DNA of 64,000 bases from positions 92,192,564 through 92,256,563 of the forward strand of contig CM077166.1 in the NCBI GenBank assembly GCA_039583875.1, read 5' to 3'. Position 1 is the first letter of the stretch, and every line of letters begins with the position of its first letter. The notes below the pieces were generated by a model. That model was not told the DNA's origin and searched no databases. It worked only from the letters and a program-made list of their open reading frames with translations. Both the position numbers and the translations under genes were made by a program. This document shows positions 32,301 to 44,260 of this stretch, one piece after another. The DNA comes from Platanthera guangdongensis (Eukaryota > Streptophyta > Magnoliopsida > Asparagales > Orchidaceae).

Positions 32301-32761
32301 CAACGCGGGCTTCGGCTTTGCAACCTCCACTAGTGTAAAGAACAGTTCTGCACCGGCACGAACCGCCTTCACCACCTGAAGAGCAGACATCAACGTCTTG
32401 CTCGACCCCTTTAAGCCCGTAAAAGTCGTCTCACGACTAGCTCCTAACTTGACTTCCTTCCGACCGCAATCGATATAGGCTTGCTGCTACGAGAGCCAGT
32501 CCATGCCAAATATAACGTCGAACTCCACCAACGAAAGCAAAGACGCCTACAGGTCGAACTCCTGATCCCCAATACGAATCTTAACATCGCAGATCCTATC
32601 TGCTCGCATCGAACACCCATTGGGCAACAACACATCCAACTTATCCTTCGCCATCGAAGAAGGGACTCCGATGCGTGATATAAATCCTTCGGACAAGAAG
32701 GAGTGTGAAGCTCCCGTATCGAAGAGTGCTCGTGCCGGATTTTCACAAATCAATACAAATC
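29313..32761 (-). pseudogene. Pol of element B (exon 3)
   Basis: From 32761 down: protease FDTGASHSF (about 32725), RT ([11 protein letters not shown] about 32025, FIDDILVYS about 31725), RNase H (SDASGSGLG about 31280, SDHKSLKYL), integrase ([17 protein letters not shown] about 30620, [14 protein letters not shown] about 30425, HPQTDGQTE about 30155), GPY/F ([16 protein letters not shown]) and chromodomain-like WDNCGSEELSWERE (about 29445). Stops: TAG 32547-32549 (Gln in A), TAG 32487-32489, TGA 31611-31613 (Trp), TGA 31041-31043 (Arg in A), TAA 30030-30032 (Tyr in A). Full length, but dead. Confidence 0.93.
29318..29333 (-). promoter_or_regulatory. Polypurine tract of B
   Basis: The minus strand reads TAAGAGGGGGAGAGT directly before the TGTAATG end of the LTR. 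Confidence 0.85.
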
Positions 32762-32837
32762 CTAAACAAGCAGTGGTAAGGTAACATGTGCATAACAAGT
32801 ATTTAAAGAAATTGACTTGCTATAAATTAAACCATAC
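32762..32837 (-). other. Predicted intron 2 of B
   Basis: Minus strand GTATGG...TTTAG, 76 nt. Gag (DVVTG) and protease join through a split Gly codon, phase 1. Unspliced, the frame stops after three codons. It has the same length and place as in A. Confidence 0.65.
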
Positions 32838-33981
32838 CTGTCACCACATCAGCCTGTTTGATGGCCTCCTGTTGGCCAAGATTATAGACCCTTGGTTGGG
32901 CCGGAGCATAGTGGGATGCGGTCGACTCCACCGCCTTTCCCTTCTCTTCATAAGTAGCTCCCGGCCTTCTCTCAGACTTAGGATGTCCGCTCCAACAGTC
33001 ACGGGCAAAATGTCCCGTCTTGCCACAAGTAAAACACGCGCCCAGGGTCCGACTCGTAGTCGCCCTAGAAGCACCAGAAGGAGCTGGACCCGAAGTCCTA
33101 TGCTTCTTGAAAGACCTCCGATAGCCGGACTTTGAAGTAGTCGGCACTTTGAATTCAGATTTCTTCTCACCCAAGCTTTTCTTTGCTTGTACATTCTTCA
33201 TGCCCTTCTCCAAGGACCGGGCAGTATTGACCAAGGTTAAGAAACCCTGCGTCATCGTCCCCAAGAGTAGTAATCTCAACTCATATCTCAAGCCTTCATA
33301 GAAGCGATTAGTCTTGCGCTCCTCATCCACAATATTGGAGGTAGCATAACAACTCAGACGAGTAAACTCGTGGAGATATTCATCCACGCTCCTCTCACCC
33401 TGAACCAACTTCAGAAACTCGTTCTCCAGCGAAATCCTCGGAGTAGAAGGGAGGTATCTTGCTAAGAACAATCCCGAGAACTCTTCCATCGGGACGTCTG
33501 TAAGTTGTCTACCTATCAAATGATGCAGCTCCAAACCTTCCCACCATAATCTCGCTTCACCGTCCAAAAGGAACGTAGCAATGGTGGTCATTTGCCACTC
33601 CTCCGTCTCAGTTGTTGTCATGACTCTCTTCACCCTAGAGAGCCAGTCTTCAGCCTGAGATGGGGTTCCCAACCCCGAGAATAACGGAGGGTTAAAGCTC
33701 ATTACATTCTTAAGCTGCCTCTCGGTTGCCCTCCTTGGCACCACCGGTTCCACAACCACTTGCTCCACTCTCCTCGGCTCAGCCTCTTGAAGAGGTTCCT
33801 ACTCCATCACAGGAGCGGGCTGCTGCGTTTGCCTTGCAGGCTGCGCATTTATCACGGCCAACACCGCTTCAGCCACCAATCGTATGTTCTCAGCCGATAG
33901 AGGTGTTGCGGGAGCAACATCTGGTGCACTGCTAGCCTCAGAAACTCGACGTTCCGACGGCCCAACACCACTTCTGGTCAC
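32838..33981 (-). pseudogene. Gag of element B (exon 2)
   Basis: It begins with GTG at 33981, directly after the acceptor ACTATAG, with no ATG. The capsid-like region has FSGLGTPSQAEDWLSRVKRV, TFLLDGEARLWW and VDEYLHEFTRL (about 33380-33670). A basic KKHRTSG stretch follows, and one CCHC knuckle CFTCGKTGHFARDC at about 33000-33041. One TAG at 33799-33801 replaces Gln of the relatives; the rest is open for 313 codons. It packages RNA into particles. It is nearly collinear with the A gag. Confidence 0.9.
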
Positions 33982-35492
33982 CTATAGTGGTACAAAACAC
34001 CGTTAAGCGACCAAATAAAATTGCAAACAGCAATTATAGGAACACGCAGGTTCCTCAAACACGTGTATTTTCATTCCTAAGTGGACATTCATGGGTTCTT
34101 TTACTGTTATAACGGTGACGCACACAATGTGCTCACCACCCCTTAAAAAGAATTCGCCCACAAATTCACTTTAAGCCCGACCAAAACCAGTAGTCTGATA
34201 CCAAATTGTAACACCCCCTATCCGTCGCAAAGCATATAGCAGTAGGTCCGGCCGGGGCCCGACGCCGTATGCCACAGACAGACCGGGTGGTTACTCATGG
34301 AAACCATCCAACCAATCACAACGTCCTATACAGAGCATTCTAGCGGAAGCAGTTTATAAAGGTTGCAAATAAGAACCCAGCACTAAAGCATGAATGTCCA
34401 CTAATCCAAAATAAGAATGTTACAAAATACACCAGTACAAGCCTTAAGGCCTTACAAAAATTGTTCACTTGATATTACATGATTTACAAACCTCGGCACA
34501 CAGGCCGGTCATACATGAATAAAAACAGTAAACACTTCCAATTAGGCCTTCTAGGGCCGGCTTCGCACTTGGGCTTTAGCCCGCTATTGACCGCTTGGTC
34601 CAGCTGCACCTGCAAGAAACAAACCACCGCACGGTGGCAAAACAAGGCAACGGTCAGCAATGCTGACCAAATTATAACGATCTCGCCCCCAACTCGGGGC
34701 GGCGATGCTCCTTCCCTGCATTTCATTAGCATAAGCGAGCAATAATTATATATAACCATTTCATCACAGACGTTGGCTCGCACGGCCACACGCCCCGTGC
34801 TCTCAGGGCACATTCTCGGTGAACCGGTCGATGTCATGTCAATTAAAGCCATAAACATTCTGGACTCACCACCGCCACTTTGACAGCCAAACCTATGAGC
34901 ATTTTGTCTTCTTGGCCTGGGTCACGACAATTTAAGCCATAGACCGCCGAAGACCCTAATCTATGCCAACGGCAAGTGCCACGTACCCTTAGGTCTCTTT
35001 AACGGAATGACATAGAACGGGTACGGTTCCATCTAACCCGTGCTCACATCGCAACGACAATTTAAGCCATTTGCGCTGGTCAAACTTGCACCGAGTCTCA
35101 TCTCCATCACAATTCACATAACCTGGTTATGTTCAAGTTGGCTCTCAGGCCACCAAGTTGGCAAGATCACGCATCCGCCCAGTTTTTCGGGTGTACCTTT
35201 GGGTTAATCCCCAAGGCTCCCTGCTGCAATCTACCGTGTAGAAAACCCAAAAAACAACCAATAGCACGGAGTCTTCTCTGACATTTATGCAATGTAACAT
35301 CACTGATCCAGACCAACATGTCCGGGTAGGCTTCACACATCATGCATATGTCTGTTCTCGCTTACGGACTCTATACAACGGGGACTTCACATATCTACCC
35401 GAAGGAATGCCTCCAACTCTCCGCAAACTCGCGAGAGCGGGCTTCCTATGTAAAGAAGGAGAGCTACTCATGCTCAAGAAGAGAATCATTAC
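33982..35492 (-). other. Predicted intron 1 of B (LTR to gag)
   Basis: Donor GTAATG at 35492, acceptor ACTATAG ending at 33982, 1511 nt. It removes U5, the PBS and the leader. Exon 1 (8 codons, phase 0) would join the GTG codon that opens the gag frame. Inference from geometry shared with A and D. Confidence 0.55.
34194..34203 (-). promoter_or_regulatory. Primer-binding site of B
   Basis: The minus strand reads TGGTATCAGA a few bases after the 5' LTR end; initiator tRNA-Met type. Confidence 0.85.
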
Positions 35493-35516
35493 CCTAGCGT
35501 TCCTCTTTGGCGCCAT
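35493..35516 (-). CDS. Candidate gag first exon in B 5' LTR
   Basis: ATG in CCATGGC context at 35516, 8 codons MAPKRNAR, ending AGG|GTAATG. The five A/B/E LTR copies keep ATG, Pro3, two basic residues, Asn6 and Arg8 plus a GTAAYG donor, while Lys/Arg swap at positions 4-5. About 195 bp below a TATA-like box. Splicing to 33981 is in frame. Confidence 0.6.
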
Positions 35517-35807
35517 GGAAAAGTAAGCGGATGAAAAGCACCGCACTAGCTTTGCCTCCGTGGATCCGGAGTCGGCTCGCGATTTGGAGCTTCGAAGCTC
35601 CTCCAATGGCCGGATCTAGCTCCTTCTTCCTTCCTTGGCTCTCCTCTCTCTCTAAGCTTTTAGAAAGATAATAACTTATGAAAAGTGATGGTTTATAAGT
35701 CCAATCCCGGGTATATCCCTTCAGGAACAACCCCCAGCCGTTGGATCATCAATTAAAGAAATGAACGGCTTCGATTCGGGACTGAAATGCCCAATCTGGA
35801 CCGCACA

Positions 35808-36455
35808 CGGCCTGGCACACGCCCGTGTCCAGGGCCGTGTGCCTCATTCGCCGTCAAAATCGGCTCGCCTGGAACAACACACGGGTATCGAACACGCCCG
35901 TGTTCGATCTGACACACCCGTGTTCCACCTGACACGGCCGTGTGGCCGACCGTGTACCCCCATCATTTTTTCCCGAAAACAACCCGAGCACTGCACGGGT
36001 TCTAGGACACGCTTGTGTCCTTGCTCGTGTCACCTCAACACGCCTGGGCTCCAGGCCATGTACGCGGTCTCGACACTCGACACTTCGTCGAGCGAAGATC
36101 GTCGACCTGATGACACGGCCTTGGACACGCCCGTTTCCTAGGCCGTGTGCCTTGTCTCGACACTTCGTCGAGCAAAGTGTCGACTTCCCGGGACGAGTGT
36201 CGACACGGGTCGACACGCCCTGCGACACGCCCGTGTCGCAGGTCGTGTGCCATGTCTCAACACTTCGTCGAATGCAGAGTGTCGACTTCACGGGCTAAGT
36301 GTCGACACGGGTCGACACGCCCTGCGACACGCCCATGTCGCAGGCCGTGTGCCCAGTCTCGACACAATGTCGTGATCAAAATGTCGACTTCCCGGCTGAG
36401 TGTCGACACAAGCTTGACACGCCCTGGGACACGCCCGTGTCCCAGGCCGTGTGCC
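35808..36455 (-). repeat. U3 dyad array of B 5' LTR
   Basis: The partner of 28600-29255. It holds repeated ACACG-CC-CGTGT and TGTCGACACGGGTCGACAC units upstream of the TATA-like box. Confidence 0.85.
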
Positions 36456-36521
36456 TGCAGCCAGAACCCAAAACTGGCCCAAAACGTCCCCCGTCGCTCC
36501 TTTGAGTTTCGGGGCGTTACA

Positions 36522-36526
36522 GATCT
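36522..36526 (+). repeat. Target-site duplication of B, right (GATCT)
   Basis: Matches 26998-27002. C pol resumes at 36527. Confidence 0.95.
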
Positions 36527-37255
36527 TCTGCACCTATGTATCTTGGACCGCTACGAGCCTAGGGAGAGATTGCTGCCGCTAATCGAGTTTCCGTACAACA
36601 ACAACCATCAGTCCAGTATAGGCATGGCCCCTTATGAGGCGTTGTATGGACGGAGGTGCAGGACCCCACTATCATGGATTCAAGATGAAGATCCTCAGGC
36701 ACTCGACTCGGAGTTTGTGGAGGATACTGATGCTCAGGTTAGGTTGATCTGAGACAAGATGCTGGAAGCCCAGAGCAGGCAGGACAAATATTATGACGCG
36801 AGACATCGTCAGGTGGAGTTCCAAGTAGGAGACCGGGTCTTCTTGAAGATACGGCCGATGCACGGGGTCTCACGGGTTCTGGGCGGAAGAAGCTCAGTCC
36901 GAGATATATGGGGCCCTACAGGATCCTGGAGCGGATCGGCCCCTTGGCTTATAAACTGGAGCTACCGCCGGAGTTAGGTGGATTGCATGACGTCTTCCAC
37001 GTCTCCTCACTACGGAGGGCTATACTACGCCCCGAGCAGCTGATATCCACAGCCGATGGTCCGGTAGCCTCAGATCGATCAGTCAGCTTGGAGCTGATCA
37101 GGATCGACGGCATGGCAGTATGAGTCTTGCGACGTAAGAAGGTCCCGCTAGTTAAGGTTCTGTGGAGAAACCATGGGCAGGAGGAGCATACATGGGATTC
37201 ACAGGACTTGATGTCGCAAAAGTACCCGGAGCTCTTCGAGTCAGGTATACCTTAA
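36527..37255 (+). pseudogene. Pol of element C, second part (integrase end to chromodomain-like tail)
   Basis: It resumes the integrase of C after [31 protein letters not shown], then YYDARHRQVEFQVGDRVFLKI, GPY/F (MGPYRILERIG, about 36908) and a chromodomain-like VLWRNHGQEEHTWD (about 37160). TGA stops at 36750-36752 and 37121-37123 (Arg-type codons in D) and a one-base loss near 36880 break it. The stop of the original frame is at 37253-37255. Confidence 0.9.
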
Positions 37256-37352
37256 ACCTTAGGGATGTTACTAGTTTTATTTATTCTGTAGAAACCCCCG
37301 CAGGCTCAACCTTAATTTCGGGGATGAAATGTTTTTTATATATATTGGGATT
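37256..37352 (+). other. C 3' untranslated end
   Basis: 97 bp with the TTTCGGGGATGAAAT motif followed by TTTTTTATATATATTGGGATT; no proper polypurine tract, as in D. Confidence 0.6.
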
Positions 37353-37433
37353 TGTAACATCCCCCAAACAACTAGACCCTAAGGTTTTATTTTGTCATGA
37401 CTAGGTCATGACAAAACAACCAAAAGCTCAAAG
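37353..37433 (+). mobile_element. Gypsy family C, LTR2, first part
   Basis: The first 81 bp of LTR2 (TGTAACATCCCCC), matching 6463 onward, including the dyad GTCATGACTAGGTCATGAC. It is cut by element A; the last five bases, CAAAG, are the target duplication. Confidence 0.9.
37429..37433 (+). repeat. Target-site duplication of A, left (CAAAG)
   Basis: Repeated at 54743-54747, 17.3 kb away, after the far end of element A. This proves A and its internal F as one nested unit. Confidence 0.95.
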
Positions 37434-39594
37434 TGTAACACCCCCTATCTGTCGCATAGCATATAGCAGTAGGTCCGGCCGGGGGCCGACGCCATACACC
37501 ACAGACAGACCGGGTGGTTACTCAATGGAAACAATCCAACTAATCATAACGTCCTACACAGAGCATTCTAGCGGAAGCAGTTTATAAGTTGCAATTAAGA
37601 ACCCAACACTAAAGCATGAATGTCCACTAAACACCAAATAGGAATGTAGTACAAACACAAGTAGTAGTCTTAAGGCCTTACATAAAGGTTCACTTCAAAT
37701 TACATGTTTTACAAATCACGGCACGCAGACCGGTCATACATGAACAAAAGCAAGTAAACACTCCAATTAGGCCTTCGAGGGCCGGCTTCGCAATTTGGGC
37801 TTTAGCCTGCTATTGACCGCTTGGTCCAGCAGCACCTGCAAGCAACAAACAACCGCACGGTGGCAAACAAAAGCAACGGTCAGCAATGCTGACCAAATTA
37901 TAACGATCCCGCCCCCAACTCGGGGCGGCGATGCTCCTTCCCTGCACTTATTAGCATAACAAGCAATGTATAAAATATACATTTCATCACAGGCGTAGGC
38001 TCGCACGGCCACACACCCCGTGCACTCAGGGCACATTCCCGGTGAACACAGTCAAAGCCTGCCGACTCACCACCATCCCTTTGGACGGCCAAACAATGAG
38101 CAATTTGTCTTCCCGGCATGGGTCACGGTAATTAAAACCATAGACCATCGAAGACCCTCATCTATGCCAACGGCTCTAATCCGAACGACATAGAACGGGT
38201 ACGGTTCCATCTAACCCATGCTCACATCGCAGCGGTAATTTAAACCATATGCGCAGGTCAAACTTCTCCCGAGTCTCGTTTCCGCCACACACTTCACATA
38301 ACCCGGTTATGTTCAAGTTGGCTCTCAGGCCACCAAGTTGGCAAATCACGCATCTTCCCAGCTTTTCGGGTGCACCTTTGGGTTAATCCCCAAGGTTCCC
38401 TATTGCAATCTACCACGTAGAAAAACCGAAAACAAACATTCGCACGGAGTCTTCTCCGGCATTTATGCAAGGCAACATCACCGATCGGGACCAAATTGTC
38501 CGGGTAGGCTTCACACATCATGCCTATGTCTGTTCTCGAATACGAACTCTAAACAATGGGGACTTTACATATCTACCTGAAGGAACACCTCCAACTCACC
38601 GCAAACTCGCGAGAGCAGGCTTCCTATGCAAAGAAGGAGAGCTTCACATGCTCAAGAAGATAATCGTTACCCTAGCGTTCTTCCTCGGCGCCATGGAAAT
38701 GTAAGCGGATGAAAAGCACCGCACTCTCTTTGCCTCCGTAGATCCGAAGTCGGCTCGCGATTTGGAGCTTCGAAGCTCCTCCAATGGCCGGATCTAAGCT
38801 TCTTCGTCCTCCTTTGCTCTCCTCTCTCTCTTGACTTAGAAAGAGAACCACTCAAAAGAAATGACGGTTTCAAGGGTCCAATCCCGTGCATATCCCATCA
38901 GGAACAACCCCCAGCTGTTGGATCCCGAATTAAAGAAACGAACGGCCACGATCCAGTTCTCGAATGCTAAAACTGGGCCGAACACGGCCTGCGACACGCC
39001 CGTGTCCAGGGCCGTGTCCCCCATTCGCCGTCAAAATCGACGTGCCTGGAACAACACACGGGCATCCAACACGCCCATGTTCGACCTGATACGCCCGTAT
39101 TCCAACTGACACGGGCGTGTGGTCAGCCGTGTGCCCCCATTGACACAGCCCCGAAAACAACCCAAGACTCACACGGGTATTGGACACGCCCGTGTCCACG
39201 CCCGTGTCACACCGAACACGGCTGGGCTTCAGGTCGTGTTCATAGTCTCGACACTTCGTCGAGCGAAGTTCGTCGACCACACGACACGGCCTTGGACACG
39301 CCCGTATCCCAGGCCGTGTGCCTTATCTCAACACATCGTCGAGCGAAATTCGTCGACTCCCCGGCCCGATCGTCGACACGTGCTCGACACGCCCTGAGAC
39401 ACGCCCGTGTCTCAGGCTGTGTGCCCTGTCTCGACACATCGTTGAGCGAAAAACGTCGACCTCGCAGCCAAATCGTCGACTCAAGCCTGACACGCCCTGG
39501 TACACGCCCGTGTCCCAGGCCGTGTTCCCCCTGCCAAATTCCAAATTTGGCCCAAAAAGCCTCCCATCGCTCTTTTGAGTTTCGATGCGTTACA
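37434..39594 (-). mobile_element. 3' LTR of Gypsy element A
   Basis: 2161 bp, TGTAACACCCCC to GCGTTACA. It pairs with the 5' LTR (2163 bp after removal of Copia F). It contains the exon-1 copy at 38671-38694 (MAPRKNAR, donor GTAACG at 38670) and the dyad array at about 38980-39530. Confidence 0.95.
38671..38694 (-). CDS. Exon-1 copy in A 3' LTR
   Basis: 8 codons, MAPRKNAR, followed by a GTAACG donor. Same position as in B and E, with Arg-Lys in place of Lys-Arg. Confidence 0.4.
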
Positions 39595-39610
39595 ACTCTC
39601 CCCCTCTTAA
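39595..39610 (-). promoter_or_regulatory. Polypurine tract of A
   Basis: The minus strand reads AAGAGGGGGAGAGT against the LTR edge. Confidence 0.85.
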
Positions 39611-39657
39611 AAGAATTTCGTCCACGAAATTAAATAGAGGAAAGACAAGTACCAAAA

Positions 39658-42600
39658 TTAAATTGTACCTGAGCGGAACAACTCCGGATATTCATCAAGC
39701 ATAACCTGCTCTCGCTCCCAAGAGAGCTCCTCACAACCGCAATTATCCCATCAGACATTGACCATCCTGATCTCTTTATTGCGTAGCTGCTTGACTTCTG
39801 AATCCTCAATCTGCATGGGCTTGACTTTTGTCGTCAACCCACTATCAATCGGCACTTGATCAACCGCGATCACTTGCGAAGGCTCTTGCACCGCCTTCCG
39901 TAGCACCGAAATATGGAATACAACATGTAAACCCCTAAGCTCAACTGAAAGCTTCAACCGATAGGCTGCTTCACCAACCCGCTCCAGAACCTCAAACGGC
40001 CCAAGGTACCTCGGGCTTAGCTTTTTCAATCGCCGCACCCGCGAGATACCCTTGAACGGCTTGATCTTTAAGTACACCCATTCGCCCACAGCGAACTCCA
40101 CATTCCTGTGCTTGACATTATAGTACTTCGCCTGACGGTCCTGAGCGATTAACAACCTCTCCCGAATGGTTCGCACCAACGAAATAGCATCCTCCGCTTC
40201 TAATCGCTTATACAACTTTGACTCACCCGTTTCTAACCAAGACAACAGCGTGCGACATTTTCTACCATAAAGGGCCTCGAAGGGCGCCATCTGAATACTC
40301 GTCTGGTAGCTATTGTTGTATGCAAACTCCACCAAATAAAGGTGGTCTTCCCATTGCTTTCCAAAGTCCAAGACACACATGCGGAGCATGTCTTGCATAG
40401 TTCTATTGACACTCTCGGTCTGCCCATCCATTTGCGGATGAAAGGTTGTGCTGAATTTTAATTTTGTTCCCAACATTTGCTGCACTAGCCTCCAATCATT
40501 GGACGTGAACCGCCCATCTCGGTCACTCATGATGCTGTGGGGAACACCGTGAAGTCGTACTATATTATCCACATATAGTTTTGCCAACTTCTCCACCGGA
40601 TCATCCTTCCTATGCGAAATGAAATGCGACACCTTTGTTAGCCGATCTACGACCACCCAAATGGTGTCGTTCCCTTTTTTCGACCTTGGAAAACCGTGCA
40701 CAAAGTCCATAGAGATGTCGTCGAATTTCCACTTTGGAATAGGCAAGGACTTCAGAAATCCTCCTAGCTTTTGGCACTCCGCCTTCACCAAGGCGCAAGT
40801 TTGGTACTTCGCCACATAGAGTGCCACATCCTTCTTAAAACCCAGCCACCAAAACAGTTTATTTACATCGCAATACATCTTCGTGCTCCCCGGGTGAATC
40901 GAGTACTTGGTATGATGTGTCTCGTACAACAATTCCACCCGCAAATTGTCCACACTTGGGACGCACAGACGACCGTCTTTCCAAAGCAATCTGTCCTCCA
41001 CAACGAATTGGGAATTTGACCCATCCAGAGCCTCTACCATGAAATGCTTCATATGGACATCCATATCCAAAGCCTGCCGAATTCGATCAGCCAGGTCATA
41101 TTGGACTTCAGTCCAATTCAGTACTGCTTCAGCACATGATTGCTTATCTACACAAACAATCTCCAATGCCTCCAACTCCCGAACCAACCGCTCATCATGC
41201 ACCGATAGCCAATTGGCTTGAGCTGGGGCCCGACGACTCAATGCGTCCGCAACCGCATTACCTTTACCAGGCACGTAGTGGATCTTGAATGTATAGTCCC
41301 CCAGGAAATCCATCCATCTACGCTGCCGCATATTCAGATCTTTCTGATCAATCAAATACTTCAGGCTCTTGTGATCGGTGTGGATATCAATCTTCACACC
41401 GTACAAATAGTGTCTCCATAGCTTCAAGGCTAAAATCACGGCCGCTAACTCCAAGTCATGGACCGGATAATTCCTCTCGTGCCCTTTTAGCTGTCTCGAG
41501 CCATAAGCTATCACACTTCCGTGTTGTAGTAGCACGCAACCCAAACCGCTGCCCGAAGCATCACTATAAATCTCATAACCTTCAGTCCCACACGACGAAC
41601 TCAGCACAGGCGCTGTGGTCAACCGACATTTCAACTCCTCAAAAGCTCGCGCGCACTCCGGCATCCAAACGAACTTCTGCTCCTTCCTCGTCAAAATAGT
41701 GAGAGGTAACGCTATCCGCGAGAAGTTCTCTACGAAGTACCTATAATAGTCGGCAAGCCCCAGAAAGCTCCGGACTTCCGCTATCGTAGAAAGCTCAGGC
41801 CACTCCCGTATCGCAACAATCTTCGCCGGATCCACTGCAATACCCTCCCCACTCACTATATGACCGAGGAACGCCATTGAGGATAACCAAAACTCGCACT
41901 TCGAGAACTTGACATACAATTGATTCCTCCTTAGCGTCTCCAAAACTAAATGAAGATGCTTGAAGTGATCTTCCTCACTCTGCGAGTACACCAAAATATC
42001 ATCGATGAAGATGATCACAAAATGGTCCAAGTACTCCCCGAAGGTCCTGTTCAGTAAATCCATGAACACTGACGACGATTTATTCAGCCCAAACGACATG
42101 ACTGTAAACTCGTAATGCCCGTATCTCGTACTGAACGTTGTCTTCGGGATATCACTCTCCCTTATTCGCAGCTGATAGTACCCAGACTTGAGATCCAACT
42201 TCGAGTACACCGTCGACCCGACCAACTGATCAAAAATATCATCGATCCGGGGGATCGGGTACTTGTTCTTTTCCGTCAACTTGTTGAGCTCCCGATAGTC
42301 AATACATAGCCTCAAGCTTCCGTCCTTCTTCTTAACAAAGAGGACCGGCACGCTCCAAGGCGAAGAACTTGGGCGTACATACCCTTGCTCCAACAACTCT
42401 TGCAGTTGAACCTTCAACTCCGTCATTTCCTTAGGCGCTAGCCGATATGGAGATCGTGACACAGGCTTTGCACCTGGCACTAACTCAGTCGTGAAATCTA
42501 TCTCCCGCTGAGGCGGGGCTCCAGGAAGATCTGCAGGGAACACGTCAGGGTACTCAGCTACCACTGATATACTATCCAACGCGGGCCTCGACTTTGCAAC

Positions 42601-43037
42601 CTCCACTAGTGTAAAGAATAGTTCTGCACTAGCACGAACCGCCTTCACCACCTAAAGAGCAGACATCAACGTCTTGCTCGATCCCTTCAGGCCCGTAAAA
42701 GTCATCTCACGACTTGCTCCCAACTTGACTTCCTTCCGACCGCAATCAATATAGGCTCGCTGCTCTGAGAGCCAGTCCATGCCAAATATAACGTCGAACT
42801 GCACCAACGGAAGTAACGACGCTTGCAGATCGAACTCCTGATTCCCAATGTGAATCTTAACATCACATATTCTATCTGCGCGCATCGAACACCCATTGGA
42901 CAACAACACATCCAACTTATCCTTCTCCACCGAAGAAGGGACTCTGATGCGTGATATAAATCCTTCGGACAAGAATGAGTGTGAAGCTCCTGTATCGAAG
43001 AGTGCTCTTGCCGGATTTTCACAAATCAAAACAAATC
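39658..43037 (-). pseudogene. Pol of element A (exon 3), two stops
   Basis: The best-preserved Gypsy Pol here: a 966-codon open frame from 42651 to 39751, plus protease above it (FDTGASHSF about 42990, FDVIFGMDWL about 42780). RT has [11 protein letters not shown] (about 42295) and [10 protein letters not shown] (about 41995). RNase H has SDASGSGLG and TDHKSLKYL. Integrase has [20 protein letters not shown] and [10 protein letters not shown]. Then GPY/F ([16 protein letters not shown]) and a chromodomain-like tail. The TAG at 42652-42654 stands for CAG in B, and the TGA at 39751-39753 for CGG. Reading through gives an original end at about 39658. Confidence 0.94.
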
Positions 43038-43113
43038 CTAAACAAGCAGTGGTAAGGTAACATGTGCATAACAAGTATTTAAAGAAATTAACTTGCTATA
43101 AATTAAACCGTAC
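43038..43113 (-). other. Predicted intron 2 of A
   Basis: Minus strand GTACGG...TTTAG, 76 nt, phase 1. It links gag (ADVVTG) to protease as in B. Confidence 0.65.
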
Positions 43114-44260
43114 CTGTCACCACATCCGCATGTTTGATGGCCTCCTGTTGGCCAAGATTATACACCCTCGGTTGGGTCGGAGCATAATGGGATGCGGTCG
43201 ACTCCACCACCTTGCCCTTCTCTTCGTAAGTTGCTCCCGGCTTCCTTTCGGACTTGGGACGTCCGCTCCAACAGTCACGGGCAAAGTGTCCCGGCTTCCC
43301 ACAAGTAAAACATGCACCCGGGGTCCGACCCGTAGTCGCCCCAGAAGCACCCAAAGAGGGAGCTGGACCCGAAGTCCTGTGCTTCTTGAAGAATCTTTGA
43401 TAGCCGGACTTTGAAGTAGTCGGCACTTTGAACTCAGACTTCTTCTCACCAACGTTCTTCTTTGCTTGAACATTCTTCATGTCCTTCTCCAAGGACCGGG
43501 CCGTGTTGACAAAGGTCAGGAAACCCTGCGTCATCGGCCCCGAGAGTAGTAACCTCAACTCATCTCTCAACCCTTCATAGAATCGATTCGTCTTGCGCTC
43601 CTTATCCGCTATGGTGGAGCTAGCATATAGACTCAATCGAGTAAACTCGTGGAGATATTCATCCACGCTACTGTCTCGTTGTACCAACTTCATGAACTCG
43701 TTCTCCAACGCTATCCTCGGCGCCGAAAGGAGGTATCTAGCCAAGAACAATCTCGAGAACTCCTCCATCGAGACATCAACAAGTTGCCTAACTCTCAATA
43801 GGTGCAACTCCAATCCTTACCACCAAAATCTCGCTTCACCGTCCAAAAGGAACGTAGCAATGGTGGTCAATTTCCACTCCTCCGTCTCCGTTGCTGTCAT
43901 GACTCTCTTCACCCTGGAGAGCCAGTCTTCATCTTGAGATGGGGTTCCCAACCCCGAGAATACCGTAGGATTAAAGCTCATGATATGTTTGAGCTGTCTC
44001 TCGGTTTCCCTCCTTGGCACCAACGGCTCCACTACTACCTGTTCCACTCACCTCGGCTCAGCCGCTTGCAGCGGTACTTGCTCCATCGCAGGAGCGGGCT
44101 ACTGCATTTACCTTGCAGGTTGCGCATTAATCATGGCCAACACTTCTTCGGCCACCAATCGTATGGTCTCAGCCGACGGAGGTGTTGTAGGAGCTTCATT
44201 AGGTGCACTGCTAGCCTTAGAAACTCGATGTTCCGACGGCCCAGCACCACTTCTGGTCAC
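43114..44260 (-). pseudogene. Gag of element A (exon 2)
   Basis: It opens with GTG at 44260 after the acceptor ACTATAG. Capsid-like motifs FSGLGTPSQDEDWLSRVKRV, TFLLDGEARFWW and VDEYLHEFTRL, and a CCHC knuckle CFTCGKPGHFARDC (about 43274-43316). Stops: TAA 43817-43819 (Glu in B), TGA 44049-44051, TAG 44100-44102 and TAA 44109-44111; the last two stand for Gln codons kept in B. Confidence 0.9.

Larger units (their letters stand above)
34207..36521 (-). mobile_element. 5' LTR of Gypsy element B
   Basis: 2315 bp, TGTAAC to GCGTTACA. In minus order: dyad array (about 36450-35800), TATA-like GGATATACCC (about 35711-35718), exon 1 (35516-35493), then an interval with small dyads such as CATAACC-TGGTTATG (about 35117-35131) and GCCCCCAACTCGGGGC (about 34685-34700) up to the PBS. 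Confidence 0.95.
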
